From Pandoraea commovens (GTDB lineage Bacteria; Pseudomonadota; Gammaproteobacteria; Burkholderiales; Burkholderiaceae): a DNA stretch of 64,000 nucleotides. This document shows, one piece after another, positions 46,815 to 58,827 of the stretch (position 1 is the stretch's first letter; the number at the start of each line of letters is the position of its first letter). The stretch covers positions 434,001 to 498,000 of the forward strand of contig NZ_CABPSA010000004.1 in assembly GCF_902459615.1 (NCBI RefSeq), read 5' to 3'. Both the position numbers and the translations under genes were made by a program. The notes beneath the pieces are model-generated. The model was given only the letters and a program-made list of their open reading frames with translations. It searched no databases and was not told the origin of the DNA.

Positions 46815-49294
46815 AGTCCTCCCCCGGATCCGGATGTCGTATCGCTTTCTAACGGTAACAGAATACAAAAAGTACAACCATTCCGCACGCCGTCGATTTC
46901 ATTGTTTTCTACCCACAGACGGCCGTGGTGCGATTCGATGATCGAACGGCAGATGTTCAGGCCCATGCCCATGCCGTCCGACTTGGTACTAAAGAACGGT
47001 TCAAACAATCGTTCGATAGTCGCTTCGTCAACCCCAGGTCCGTGATCGGACACCTGGAATTCAACAGATTTATCCCGCCGCTCCACATGCAAACGCACCG
47101 TCGGGTCGCGTCGTTGCCCCGGCGGGGGCGTGTAGCCGTGCATCGCTTCGGCGGCGTTCTTGAGCAGGTTCATGAGGACCTGCTCGATCAGCACCGGGTC
47201 GACGTTGATCTGTGGCAGTCCTGCCGGAAGCTCTGTGACGATACGAATTCGCCGCTTACGTGCTTCGATCTCCGCGAGGCCGACGGCATCCGCCACGATC
47301 TCATAAATGGATGACGGTTGTCGCTTCGGCTCGCTTCGTTTCACGAAGGCGCGAATCCGCTTGATGATCATCCCGGCCCGCACCGCCTGTTGAGACGTCT
47401 TTTCGAGCGCCGGCAGCAGTGTTTCAGGGGACGTGCGACCAGCTCGCACGAGGGCGGCCGTGCCCATACAGTAGTTGTTGATGGCCGCGAGCGGCTGATT
47501 CAGCTCGTGAGCCAGCGACGATGCCATTTCCCCCATCGTCGTCAGACGGCCGGTGAATTGCAGCCGCTCTTCTTCCTGGCGGGCCAGCTCTTCCGCATGA
47601 CGGCGAGCTGTAATGTCCGTCGCCACTTGCAATTGCGCGAGATGACCGTCAACCCACTGAATGTACTGACGTCGGACTTCGAACCATTTCTGGTGCGTTG
47701 GCAGGTAAATTTCCTGCGTTTCCGCCGCTGTATCGGTCAGCGACGCTGCGGGCAGTCCGGCAAAAGCATCGACCATGTCGATGTGGTCGAGCGACGTCGG
47801 CGACAATTCGCCCCCACCCGACAGCTCGAGGTGGCCTTCGGGGCGCGTGCCGAACAGTTGCCGGTAATAGCGGTTGGCGAAGAGTAACTCTGCCTTGTCG
47901 ACGGCCAGCACCGATACCGAGGCGTCGAGGCTTTCGAGCACCGTCGTGAACCGTTCGTGCGCAGCGGCGAGTTCTTCGCGGGCGCGTTTGGGCTCGCTGA
48001 TGTCGGTCAGTGAGGACATCCAGCCGGTCTGGCGGCCGTGGGCATCGACCAGCGGCGAGACGAACATACGCGCGTAGAAAATCGTCCCGTCCTTGCGCTG
48101 TACCCGAATTTCGAAACCGTGCGACGGAGCCTTGCCGCGCAGCGTCATATCGATGCGGCGCTGCATTTCGTGAATATCGTCCTTCGGCCAGTACGGGTAG
48201 GGCGGCGCACGGTTCATGAGATCCGGCTCATCCCAGCCCGTCATACGGCAAAACGCGGGATTCACATAGGTGATGTGGCCCTGCAGGTCGAGGACTCGCA
48301 TGCCGATCACGATTGAGTTCTCCATCGCCCGGCGGAACGACGTCTCATTAAACAGCGCCTGCTGCGCTTCGAATCGCTGGCGCGTGTGACGCCACAAACT
48401 CCAAAGACTCCAGAGCACGAAGCAGGACAACCCGGCGATCAGCCAGACCAGCGTGTTGTTGACGAAGTTGCCGACCGCCGGATACGAGTAGATGCGCACA
48501 GCAAGACTGTGGCCGGGCGGATCGAGTAACAACTCGTACGACACGTCGCGTGGCAGCGGTGGTCGAGTAGACGTCGTCGCCAGTTCGTTGTTGTGCGTGT
48601 CGATGAACGACACCTTGAACTTGTCGCCGAGTTCCTGGGGCAACTCGTGAATCAGCAGACCCTCGACGGAATACACCGCGCTGATCGTGCCGAGGAACTC
48701 GCGCTCGCGCAGTACGGGCACCTGAACGACGATGTAGCTGGCCCCCGAGGCGTCGTAGATCAGCGTGGAGTAGGCAGAGCGACGCGAGTCGCGCGCTGCG
48801 CGAAATGCCACCAACAGCTCGTCCTCCATGGGATGCTGGGCCGAGCCTTGTAGCCGCGAGGCGAAAGGGGAGTCCGCCGGAACGGCCCACTTCGGCCGTT
48901 GCGAGGCATCGAGCCAGTTCATGAAGACGATGTCTGCATGATTTTGCATCAGCTCGCTTGCCGTGTTCTGGAAGTGAGCCACGTCCTGAGGTTTGGCCGC
49001 CGTATCGCGGGCAAGGGAACTGATCTGGTCCTGAATGGCCAGCATATTGAGGCGGATCTGCTGCTGCGCCCACGCGACGTTTCGATAAAGCGTGTCCTGC
49101 TGCTGCTCCGTTTCGCGACGGTTCAGGCTCCACAGAATCAAACTCATCACCACCAGGAAGATCACAATGGAGACGAGCGGTACCAGCAAGTAGTAGTGCG
49201 ACTCCGCAAACCCCTGCAACCAACGGTTGGAGCGGGCTGGCGTAGCAGCGGACCGGGACGGCGGGGATGAGTTTGCGAGGCGTGGCGAAAGCAT
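46811..49294 (-). CDS. PAS-domain sensor histidine kinase
   Basis: 827 residues. Membrane segment about 33-58 (YYLLVPLVSIVIFLVVMSLI), a periplasmic sensor of ~220 residues, a second membrane segment (NNTLVWLIAGLSCFVLWSLW), two PAS regions (ENSIVIGMRVLDLQGHITYV..., and VLESLDASVSVLAVDKAELL), a HisKA with His in SLAHELNQPLAAINNYC and a HATPase_c with NLLKNAAEAM, DHGPGVDEA and GMGLNICRSIIESHHG. It resembles DctB/FixL-type kinases. Signal unknown. Divergent from aceE. Confidence 0.93.
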   Translation of the reverse strand: MLSPRLANSSPPSRSAATPARSNRWLQGFAESHYYLLVPLVSIVIFLVVMSLILWSLNRRETEQQQDTLYRNVAWAQQQIRLNMLAIQDQISSLARDTAAKPQDVAHFQNTASELMQNHADIVFMNWLDASQRPKWAVPADSPFASRLQGSAQHPMEDELLVAFRAARDSRRSAYSTLIYDASGASYIVVQVPVLREREFLGTISAVYSVEGLLIHELPQELGDKFKVSFIDTHNNELATTSTRPPLPRDVSYELLLDPPGHSLAVRIYSYPAVGNFVNNTLVWLIAGLSCFVLWSLWSLWRHTRQRFEAQQALFNETSFRRAMENSIVIGMRVLDLQGHITYVNPAFCRMTGWDEPDLMNRAPPYPYWPKDDIHEMQRRIDMTLRGKAPSHGFEIRVQRKDGTIFYARMFVSPLVDAHGRQTGWMSSLTDISEPKRAREELAAAHERFTTVLESLDASVSVLAVDKAELLFANRYYRQLFGTRPEGHLELSGGGELSPTSLDHIDMVDAFAGLPAASLTDTAAETQEIYLPTHQKWFEVRRQYIQWVDGHLAQLQVATDITARRHAEELARQEEERLQFTGRLTTMGEMASSLAHELNQPLAAINNYCMGTAALVRAGRTSPETLLPALEKTSQQAVRAGMIIKRIRAFVKRSEPKRQPSSIYEIVADAVGLAEIEARKRRIRIVTELPAGLPQINVDPVLIEQVLMNLLKNAAEAMHGYTPPPGQRRDPTVRLHVERRDKSVEFQVSDHGPGVDEATIERLFEPFFSTKSDGMGMGLNICRSIIESHHGRLWVENNEIDGVRNGCTFCILLPLESDTTSGSGGGL

Positions 49295-49636
49295 GGCGAG
49301 ATTGTAGCGCAGGCCGACCGGTTTCCCGCTGTCCGAGTCTGTCGCGCACTGCTTTTCGGAAGAGTCCGATCTTTTTGGTAAGACGGCCGCTTAAATCACC
49401 CTTGAGACCGATCGGTACATCCAAAAATCGTGATCTGATGGTGTCGGCAACCCATTGATTTTATGTGCAGTGCAGCAGATTTCCGCATTATGAAAATTGC
49501 TATCGTAATCTGAAATTTCGCTTGCGAAGGCGGGAATAACCTTCGTACAATGCCCCGGTAAAAATGCCGGTAGGCCCGTCCATGAAGCGGGTTACGACCA
49601 TTACGCCAACCCGCTAACGACAGACAAGGAGACACC
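49295..49636. other. Divergent region between sensor kinase gene and aceE
   Basis: 342 bases, no gene. It contains the aceE promoter (49522-49551) and a dyad TTCGC-TT-GCGAA at 49517-49528 that overlaps the -35, a possible operator. Confidence 0.5.
49522..49551 (+). promoter_or_regulatory. Sigma-70-type promoter of aceE
   Basis: -35 TTGCGA (49522-49527) and -10 TACAAT (49546-49551) with an 18-bp spacer, about 85 bases before the aceE ATG. The -35 lies inside the dyad TTCGC-TT-GCGAA (49517-49528). Confidence 0.6.
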
Positions 49637-52324
<2,688 letters not shown>

Positions 52325-52421
52325 AGGCCGCTGCGTGCGGTGAGCGTGCCGGTCAGTCGCCCCCCAGCGACAGACCGGCGTGTGCCGCACGTCAAGCGCA
52401 GCCTCGAGGAGACTGTGGAAA

Positions 52422-54098
52422 ATGAGTCAAGTGATCGAAGTGAAAGTCCCGGATATCGGTGACTTCAAGGACTTGCCCGTAATTGAAGTGCTGGTGAAGG
52501 CAGGCGACAAGATCGACGCCGAGCAGGCCCTGATCACGCTGGAGTCGGATAAGGCCACGATGGACGTGCCGAGCCCGGCCGCAGGTGTCATTAAAGCGCT
52601 GAGCCTGAAAGTCGGCGATGAAGTGTCCGAAGGTTCTGTAATTTTGACGCTCGAGACCGCCAACGGCTCGGGCACACAGGCAAATGGCGCGGCTGCACCG
52701 GCCGCTCCGGCTGCGGCACCGCAAGCAGCGGCACCCGCGGCTGCCCCAGCCGCCGCCCCGGCAGCGCCTGCTGCCCCGGCCGCCAGCGGCGGTACCAGCA
52801 AGATCGACGTCAAGGTGCCGGATATCGGCGGTTATGACGACGTGCCCGTGATCGAAGTGCTGGTGAAGGTGGGCGACACCGTCACCGCCGAGCAATCGCT
52901 CGTGACGCTGGAATCGGACAAGGCTTCGATGGACGTGCCGAGCCCGGCCGCAGGCGTGGTGAAAGAACTGAAGGTGAACGTCGGTGACAAGGTCTCCGAG
53001 GGTTCACTGATCCTCGTGCTCGAAGGTGCGGCTGCCGCGTCGGCGGCCGCACCCGCCAAGGCAGCAGCCCCGGCCGCCGCCCCGGCACCTGCCGCCGCAG
53101 CGCCAGCTCCGGCTCCGGCAGCAGCACCGGCACCGGCACCTGCCGCTGCCCCTGTGGCAGCACAAGGCAGTCAGCCGATCAGCCACGCCAGCCCGTCGGT
53201 GCGTAAGTTCGCACGTGAACTGGGTGTGGATGTCACGCAGGTCAAGGGCACGGGGCCGAAGGGCCGCGTGGTCGTCGACGACGTGCGCAACTTCGTCAAG
53301 AGCGCGCTTTCCGGTAACCGTCCGGCCGCTGCAGGCGCTGCGCCGGCAGGTGGTGGCGAGTTGAATCTGCTGCCGTGGCCGAAGGTCGATTTTGCGAAGT
53401 ACGGTCCGGTCGAGCCGAAGGCGCTCTCGCGCATCAAGAAGATCTCCGGCGCGAACCTGCATCGCAATTGGGTCATGATCCCGCACGTCACGAACAACGA
53501 CGAAGCGGATATCGGTGAACTCGAAGCGTTCCGCGTGCAGTTGAACAAGGAAAACGAAAAGGCTGGCATCAAGGTCACGATGCTTGCGTTCGTCATCAAG
53601 GCCTGCGTGCTGGCTCTGAAGAAATTCCCGACGTTCAACGCCAGCCTCGATGGCGACAATCTGGTCTTCAAGCAGTACTTCCACATCGGGTTTGCCGCTG
53701 ACACGCCGAACGGCCTCGTGGTGCCGGTCGTTCGCGACGCGGACAAGAAGGGTGTGTTCGAGATCGCGCGCGAAACGTCGGAACTGGCAAAGCTCGCCCG
53801 CGAAGGCAAGCTCAAGCCGGATCAGATGCAAGGTGGCTGCTTCTCGATTTCGTCGCTCGGCGGCATCGGAGGCACGACCTTCACGCCGATCATCAACGCA
53901 CCGGAAGTCGCCATTCTGGGTCTGTCGCGTTCGTATCAGAAGCCGGTGTGGGATGAGCGCAAGCAGCAGTTCCTGCCGCAACTGACGCTGCCGCTGTCAC
54001 TGTCCTACGATCACCGCGTGATCGACGGCGCAGAAGCCGCTCGCTTCAACGCCTACCTGGGTCAACTGTTGGCGGACTTCCGTCGCGCGATGCTGTAA
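52422..54098 (+). CDS. aceF: Dihydrolipoamide acetyltransferase (E2) of pyruvate dehydrogenase
   Basis: 558 residues from ATG 52422 ([13 protein letters not shown]). Two N-terminal lipoyl domains with lipoylated Lys in LESDKATMDVPSPA and [14 protein letters not shown], Ala/Pro-rich linkers, a peripheral-subunit-binding domain (SPSVRKFARELGVDVTQVKG) and the catalytic core ending SLSYDHRVIDGAEAARF (DHRxxDG). Forms the core of the PDH complex. Confidence 0.98.
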   Translation: MSQVIEVKVPDIGDFKDLPVIEVLVKAGDKIDAEQALITLESDKATMDVPSPAAGVIKALSLKVGDEVSEGSVILTLETANGSGTQANGAAAPAAPAAAPQAAAPAAAPAAAPAAPAAPAASGGTSKIDVKVPDIGGYDDVPVIEVLVKVGDTVTAEQSLVTLESDKASMDVPSPAAGVVKELKVNVGDKVSEGSLILVLEGAAAASAAAPAKAAAPAAAPAPAAAAPAPAPAAAPAPAPAAAPVAAQGSQPISHASPSVRKFARELGVDVTQVKGTGPKGRVVVDDVRNFVKSALSGNRPAAAGAAPAGGGELNLLPWPKVDFAKYGPVEPKALSRIKKISGANLHRNWVMIPHVTNNDEADIGELEAFRVQLNKENEKAGIKVTMLAFVIKACVLALKKFPTFNASLDGDNLVFKQYFHIGFAADTPNGLVVPVVRDADKKGVFEIARETSELAKLAREGKLKPDQMQGGCFSISSLGGIGGTTFTPIINAPEVAILGLSRSYQKPVWDERKQQFLPQLTLPLSLSYDHRVIDGAEAARFNAYLGQLLADFRRAML

Positions 54099-54176
54099 TG
54101 GCTTTTGCCGCCGACGGCGCGTGAGCGCGTCGGTGGCATTCGCGCAAGCTTCAGGATTCTGGACGGGGAGGGCATC

Positions 54177-54758
54177 ATGACCACCGTGGTAGTCGTCAAG
54201 AAGGCAGGGGAAATCGCCATTGCCGCCGATTCGCTCGTCACATTCGGCGATACCCGGCTGTCGCAATCCTACGAAGAAAACCGCAAGGTTTTTCTCGTGG
54301 GGGATTCCTATGTCGGTCTGGCTGGCACGACGGCGCATTTTCCGGTCATGCGTGCCATTCTTTCCGGTATGGCGGATGAGTGCCGTCTCCATTCGCGAGA
54401 CGAAGTTTTCCGCACGTTCTGTCGGGTCCATCAGAAGCTCAAGGAAGAGTATTTCCTCAACACCAAGGAAGAGGAAGACGACCCGTACGAGTCGTCGCAG
54501 ATCACAAGCGTGATCGCGAATCCGACAGGGATCTACGGGGTTTATTCCTACCGGGAAGTGTTCGTTTTCGATCGGTTCTGGGGGATCGGTTCGGGGCGCA
54601 ATTTCGCGCTCGGCGCCATGTATGCCCTCTACGACCAGGATCTGAGCGCACGTGCCATCGCCGAAGCAGGCGTGAAGGCGGGGGCGGAATTCGACAAGAG
54701 TTCGGCCGGCCCGTTTCAGGTACATGAGTTTCCGATCGATACCACCATCAAGTCATAA
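54177..54758 (+). CDS. Betaproteobacterial proteasome homologue (BPH), Ntn-hydrolase
   Basis: 193 residues from ATG 54177 with GGAGGG upstream. The N-terminus [20 protein letters not shown] has the proteasome beta-subunit pattern with Thr directly after Met, Asp in AIAADSLVT and the Lys at [15 protein letters not shown]. This matches the betaproteobacterial proteasome homologue family, related to HslV and Anbu but without HslU-type ATPase next to it. It sits inside the pdh operon between aceF and lpdA, 78 and 20 bases from its neighbours. Protease activity and substrate are not established from sequence. Confidence 0.88.
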   Translation: MTTVVVVKKAGEIAIAADSLVTFGDTRLSQSYEENRKVFLVGDSYVGLAGTTAHFPVMRAILSGMADECRLHSRDEVFRTFCRVHQKLKEEYFLNTKEEEDDPYESSQITSVIANPTGIYGVYSYREVFVFDRFWGIGSGRNFALGAMYALYDQDLSARAIAEAGVKAGAEFDKSSAGPFQVHEFPIDTTIKS

Positions 54759-54778
54759 ATGCGACAGGGAGACCCCGC

Positions 54779-56551
54779 ATGAGTCTCATTGAAGTCAAAG
54801 TGCCGGATATCGGCGCAGAGGGCGTAGACGTCATCGAAGTGATGATCAAGCCCGGCGACAAGATTGCCAAGGATGCGTCGCTGATCACGCTCGAATCCGA
54901 CAAGGCATCCATGGAAGTGCCGTCCGAAGTGGCGGGCACGGTCAAGGAAGTGAAGATCAAAGTGGGCGATAAGGCCAGTGAAGGGACTTTGATCGCTATC
55001 GTGGAAGCGGAAGATGCGGGCGCCGCCAAGGCCGCCGCGCCCGCAGCCGCGCCTGCCGCAGCGCCGGCACCTGCAGCGGCACCCGCTGCTGTCGCGAGCG
55101 CACCGGCCCCGGTTGCTGGCAAGCACAGCGGCAGCGCCGACATCGAATGTGAAGTGCTCGTGCTGGGCGCAGGCCCGGGCGGATACTCGGCTGCGTTCCG
55201 CAGCGCGGACCTGGGGCGCAAGACGGTGCTCGTCGAACGCTACGCAACGCTCGGCGGTGTCTGCCTGAACGTGGGTTGCATTCCGTCGAAGGCCTTGCTG
55301 CACACGGCAGCCGTGCTTGAAGAGGCACAGTCGCTGGGCCACCACGGCATTTCGTTCGCGAAGCCCGAGGTCGATCTCGACAAGCTGCGTGCATACAAGG
55401 AAAGCGTCGTTGGCAAGCTGACCGGTGGTTTGGCCGGTATGGCGAAGATGCGTAAGGTCGAAGTCGTGACTGGCGTCGGTGCATTCCTCGATGCGAATCA
55501 CGTCGAAGTCGTCGGCAAGGACGGCAAGAAGACGGTCGTGAAGTTCGCGCAGGCCATCATCGCTGCCGGCTCGCAAGCCGTGAAGCTGCCGTTCCTGCCG
55601 GAAGATCCGCGCATCGTCGATTCGACCGGCGCGCTTGAGCTGCGCCAGATTCCGAAGAAGATGCTGGTGATTGGTGGCGGCATCATCGGTCTGGAAATGG
55701 CCACGGTCTACAGCGCGTTGGGCGCAGAGATCGACGTCGTCGAAATGCTCGACGGTCTGATGCAGGGTGCTGACCGCGATCTGGTCAAGGTCTGGCAAAA
55801 GATGAACGACAAGCGTTTTGGTCGTGTCATGCTCAAGACCAAGACGGTGGGTGCGGAAGCCAAGGCCGACGGCATCTACGTGAAGTTCGAAGGCGAAGCT
55901 GCGCCGTCAGAGCCGCAGCGTTACGACCTGGTGCTGGTAGCCGTGGGGCGTAGCCCGAACGGTAAGAAAATCAGTGCCGAGAAGGCTGGTGTGGTGGTGG
56001 GTGATCGCGGGTTCATCTCGGTGGATAACCAGATGCGCACGAATGTGCCGAACATCTTCGCGATCGGTGACATCGTCGGTCAGCCGATGCTGGCACACAA
56101 GGCCGTGCACGAGGCACATGTTGCTGCGGAAGCCGCACATGGCGAAAAGGCTTTCTTCGATGCCATCCAGATCCCGTCGGTGGCATACACCGATCCGGAA
56201 GTGGCTTGGGCGGGCAAGACAGAGGACCAACTCAAGGCCGAGGGCGTTAAGTTCGGCAAGGCTGTGTTCCCGTGGGCCGCATCGGGCCGCGCGATTGCAA
56301 ACGGTCGTGACGAAGGTTTCACCAAGCTGCTCTTCGACGAAGAGACGCACCGTATTCTCGGCGGCGCTATCGTCGGCACGCATGCGGGCGACCTGATTGG
56401 TGAACTTTGCCTGGCCGTCGAGATGGGCGCGGACGCTGTCGATATCGGCAAGACCATTCACCCGCACCCGACGTTGGCTGAGTCGGTCGGTATGGCCGCC
56501 GAAATCTACGAAGGCGTTTGCACCGACGTTCCGCCGCCGCGCAAGAAGTAA
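54779..56551 (+). CDS. lpdA: Dihydrolipoyl dehydrogenase (E3) with N-terminal lipoyl domain
   Basis: 590 residues, about 115 longer than common E3. An N-terminal lipoyl domain ([14 protein letters not shown]..., Lys in [12 protein letters not shown]) is joined by an Ala/Pro linker to the flavoenzyme: FAD motif [19 protein letters not shown], redox-active [19 protein letters not shown] motif [19 protein letters not shown] and active-site HPHPTLAES. Lipoyl-E3 fusions of this kind occur in Neisseria and Burkholderiales pdh operons. Confidence 0.97.
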   Translation: MSLIEVKVPDIGAEGVDVIEVMIKPGDKIAKDASLITLESDKASMEVPSEVAGTVKEVKIKVGDKASEGTLIAIVEAEDAGAAKAAAPAAAPAAAPAPAAAPAAVASAPAPVAGKHSGSADIECEVLVLGAGPGGYSAAFRSADLGRKTVLVERYATLGGVCLNVGCIPSKALLHTAAVLEEAQSLGHHGISFAKPEVDLDKLRAYKESVVGKLTGGLAGMAKMRKVEVVTGVGAFLDANHVEVVGKDGKKTVVKFAQAIIAAGSQAVKLPFLPEDPRIVDSTGALELRQIPKKMLVIGGGIIGLEMATVYSALGAEIDVVEMLDGLMQGADRDLVKVWQKMNDKRFGRVMLKTKTVGAEAKADGIYVKFEGEAAPSEPQRYDLVLVAVGRSPNGKKISAEKAGVVVGDRGFISVDNQMRTNVPNIFAIGDIVGQPMLAHKAVHEAHVAAEAAHGEKAFFDAIQIPSVAYTDPEVAWAGKTEDQLKAEGVKFGKAVFPWAASGRAIANGRDEGFTKLLFDEETHRILGGAIVGTHAGDLIGELCLAVEMGADAVDIGKTIHPHPTLAESVGMAAEIYEGVCTDVPPPRKK

Positions 56552-56596
56552 GACTGCGCATTCGGCACCCTGCGCACGCGAGCGCGCAGGAACAGA

Positions 56597-56632
56597 AAAC
56601 CGCCATTCCCTCGGGAGTGGCGGTTTTTTATT
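56597..56632 (+). terminator. Intrinsic terminator of the pdh operon
   Basis: AAACCGCCATTCCC / GGGAGTGGCGGTTT pair with one wobble around TC, followed by TTTTTATT; 46 bases after the lpdA stop. Confidence 0.9.
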
Positions 56633-56683
56633 AGGCGTCGCTAGCGGGTCGGCGTGCCTCTTACTTTCGCGAATGATGCGGCA

Positions 56684-56714
56684 CAAAAAAGAAAACCCGG
56701 CTCAGGGCCGGGTT
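56684..56714 (-). terminator. Intrinsic terminator of the phasin gene
   Basis: On the minus strand AACCCGG-CCCTGAG-CCGGGTT is followed by TTCTTTTTT. It lies about 107 bases beyond the phasin stop. Confidence 0.8.
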
Positions 56715-56820
56715 CGAAAGGTACCTGCGGTACCGAGGAGACAACTGGGTGTTGCTACAACTTGGGGGTGCAGCGACAAACGGTTGGCGTCCCGGGTAAC
56801 GACTTGCAGGACGCTATCGA

Positions 56821-57381
56821 TTACTTCTTGGCGGTGGCAGCACGCGAAGCCTGAGCCGCAGCCTTCGAGGCGACGTTCGTCGCAGCAGCGAAGTTCGTTT
56901 CGGCGATTTCGACGGCTTGCTTGGTGGCCTTCTGGACGCTGTCGAACGCGCTGTTGGCAGCGGACAGGGCCGACTTGGCCAGTGCAACGGCGGACTCCGA
57001 ACCGGCCGGTGCATTCTTGGCCAGGTTGTCGAACAGCGCTTGCACGTTCTGCGAGCCTTCGGCCAGTTGGGCTTCAGCCACCTTGGTCACTTCGGCTTGC
57101 GTCGACGAAGCGATTTCATACAGGTGACGGCCATACGCGAGTGCCTTTTCGGCAGCCGGCTGAACCAGGTTGGCTTGCAGGGCGAGCAGCTCTTGCGCGT
57201 CCTTCACAGCGAAAGCCTTTTGTGCGGTCGATGCGGACTCGGCCAGCGATGCCTTCACGGCTTGCAGGTTCAGTTCGACCAGTTTTTCAACGCCTTCGAA
57301 GGCTTTGTTGGTCAGACCAAACAGGGTTTCCAGATTGGCTTTGTGTGCGGCGGCGAGTTGCTCGGGGGTCAGAAACGACAT
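56821..57381 (-). CDS. phaP: Phasin (PHB granule-associated protein)
   Basis: 186 residues, almost entirely amphipathic helix, Ala/Lys-rich, beginning [20 protein letters not shown], the start of the Burkholderiales PhaP family. Phasins coat polyhydroxybutyrate granules. The start has AGGAG upstream (minus strand). The promoter with two TTGTGC-N3-GCACAA dyads at 57498-57568 fits repression by PhaR when no polymer is present. Confidence 0.93.
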   Translation of the reverse strand: MSFLTPEQLAAAHKANLETLFGLTNKAFEGVEKLVELNLQAVKASLAESASTAQKAFAVKDAQELLALQANLVQPAAEKALAYGRHLYEIASSTQAEVTKVAEAQLAEGSQNVQALFDNLAKNAPAGSESAVALAKSALSAANSAFDSVQKATKQAVEIAETNFAAATNVASKAAAQASRAATAKK

Positions 57382-57497
57382 GGCGTTCTCCTATGGTGTC
57401 ATACACAACATATCGACCCACTCCGTGTTCGCTCGTTGGTTCTCACCTTATCCCGGTGAAAACACGGTTGGGGCCTTCTCAGTAAGTGCGATCTCTT

Positions 57498-57512
57498 TTG
57501 TGCATCGCACAA
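57498..57512. promoter_or_regulatory. PhaR-type operator dyad 1
   Basis: TTGTGC-ATC-GCACAA, a perfect inverted repeat overlapping the predicted phasin transcription start near 57511. Confidence 0.65.
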
Positions 57513-57517
57513 TTGCA

Positions 57518-57545
57518 AGTTTAGAGATATTTTTGTGACTGTCAA
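57518..57545 (-). promoter_or_regulatory. Phasin promoter
   Basis: On the minus strand -35 TTGACA (57545-57540) and -10 TAAACT (57523-57518) with a 16-bp spacer. The two TTGTGC-N3-GCACAA dyads flank it, one at the start site and one just upstream of the -35. Confidence 0.65.
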
Positions 57546-57551
57546 GTCATT

Positions 57552-57568
57552 TTTGTGCGTTGCACAAA
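57552..57568. promoter_or_regulatory. PhaR-type operator dyad 2
   Basis: TTTGTGC-GTT-GCACAAA, a perfect inverted repeat with centre 55 bp from the first dyad (about five helical turns). Confidence 0.65.
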
Positions 57569-57885
57569 TTCAACAAAAGCTTACAAAATCAGCGACTTGG
57601 GATCCCGTGACGGATCGATGACACCGCGTTGCGGCGAGCATTCATTAAGACGCAAATCCTGTCGTGGTGCGGCTTTGCACCGTATGCGGCATCGGATTTT
57701 GCACCACTTTGGCGCCCCGACGGACCCCGGCGGCCGATGGTACTATCGATTCGTTCCGGCACTGGCGGAGCGGTCACGTGCGTCTGGCATGCCTGCGTTT
57801 AGAGGAATGCTTCGCGACTGCCGTTCTCCAGTGCCGCTGTCATTCAACGCTTTTTCGCGCGCCGTTTCGTCGGCCTCTCGCATCG
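57569..57885. other. Intergenic region before the deacetylase gene
   Basis: About 317 bases. No terminator, repeat or consensus promoter recognised; the frame of the deacetylase is open back to 57664 but the upstream residues do not look like the family. Confidence 0.4.
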
Positions 57886-58827
57886 ATGCAAGCGTTTTAC
57901 AGCGATCACTTCGTTCTGCCGCTTCCCCCTGGACACCGTTTCCCGATGGAAAAGTACGCTCGGCTGCGCGAACGCGTCGCCGGTGAGCTGCCGCACGTCG
58001 AATTGACGGAGGCGTTGCCCGCAGACGATGTGATGCTCGGGCGAGTGCACTCGCGGGAGTACGTCGAGCGCGTAAGTGCAGGCGAGCTGGATCCGAAAGA
58101 GCAGCGCAGTATCGGGTTTCCATGGTCGCCGCAGATGGTCGAGCGCTCCCGACGCTCCGCCGGGGCGACGGTGGCAGCGTGCCGCGCGGCGTTAGCCGAC
58201 GGCGTGGCGGCCAATCTGGCCGGCGGTACGCACCACGCGTACGCCGATCGCGGGGAAGGCTTCTGTGTCTTCAATGACGCTGCCGTTGCGGCGCGAGCGA
58301 TGCAAGCCGAGCTGGGGCCGGGGACACGCGTGGCGATCATCGATCTCGACGTGCATCAGGGCAATGGCACCGCAGCCATTTTCGAGCACGATCCGAGCGT
58401 CTTCACGCTCTCGCTGCATGGCGAGCACAATTACCCGTTTCATAAGGCGACCGGCGACCTCGACGTTGCGTTGCCCGACGGTTGCGGCGACGACGAATAT
58501 CTCGTCGCGCTCGGCCATGCGCTGACGGATCTGTTCGCGCAATTCACGCCAACGTTCGTCATTTACCTAGCTGGCGCCGATCCGCTGGAAGACGACAGGC
58601 TCGGCCGTCTCTCGCTGACGCACGATGGCCTGCTCGCACGTGACCACCGTGTGCTGACGGCTTGCGCAGAGCGTGGGTTGCCGGTGGCGATTGCGATGGC
58701 GGGTGGGTACGGTCGCGATATCGACCAGACGGTTGCCGCGCATTTCGCCACGATTCGTCTTGCCAGTCGGTTCCATCGGACCGTTCACGGCAGATTTCAT
58801 GCAAGCGTTGGTGGTGTTCTCGTATGA
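57886..58827 (+). CDS. Histone deacetylase-family deacetylase
   Basis: 313 residues from ATG 57886. The arginase/deacetylase fold motifs are present: LAGGTHHAYADRGEGFCVFND, the zinc-binding IIDLDVHQGNGTA, FTLSLHGEHNYPF, and AGADPLEDDRLGRLSLTHDG. Bacterial members deacetylate polyamines, acetoin-pathway enzymes or other small molecules; the substrate is not evident. Stop overlaps the start of the next gene (ATGA at 58824). Confidence 0.9.
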   Translation: MQAFYSDHFVLPLPPGHRFPMEKYARLRERVAGELPHVELTEALPADDVMLGRVHSREYVERVSAGELDPKEQRSIGFPWSPQMVERSRRSAGATVAACRAALADGVAANLAGGTHHAYADRGEGFCVFNDAAVAARAMQAELGPGTRVAIIDLDVHQGNGTAAIFEHDPSVFTLSLHGEHNYPFHKATGDLDVALPDGCGDDEYLVALGHALTDLFAQFTPTFVIYLAGADPLEDDRLGRLSLTHDGLLARDHRVLTACAERGLPVAIAMAGGYGRDIDQTVAAHFATIRLASRFHRTVHGRFHASVGGVLV

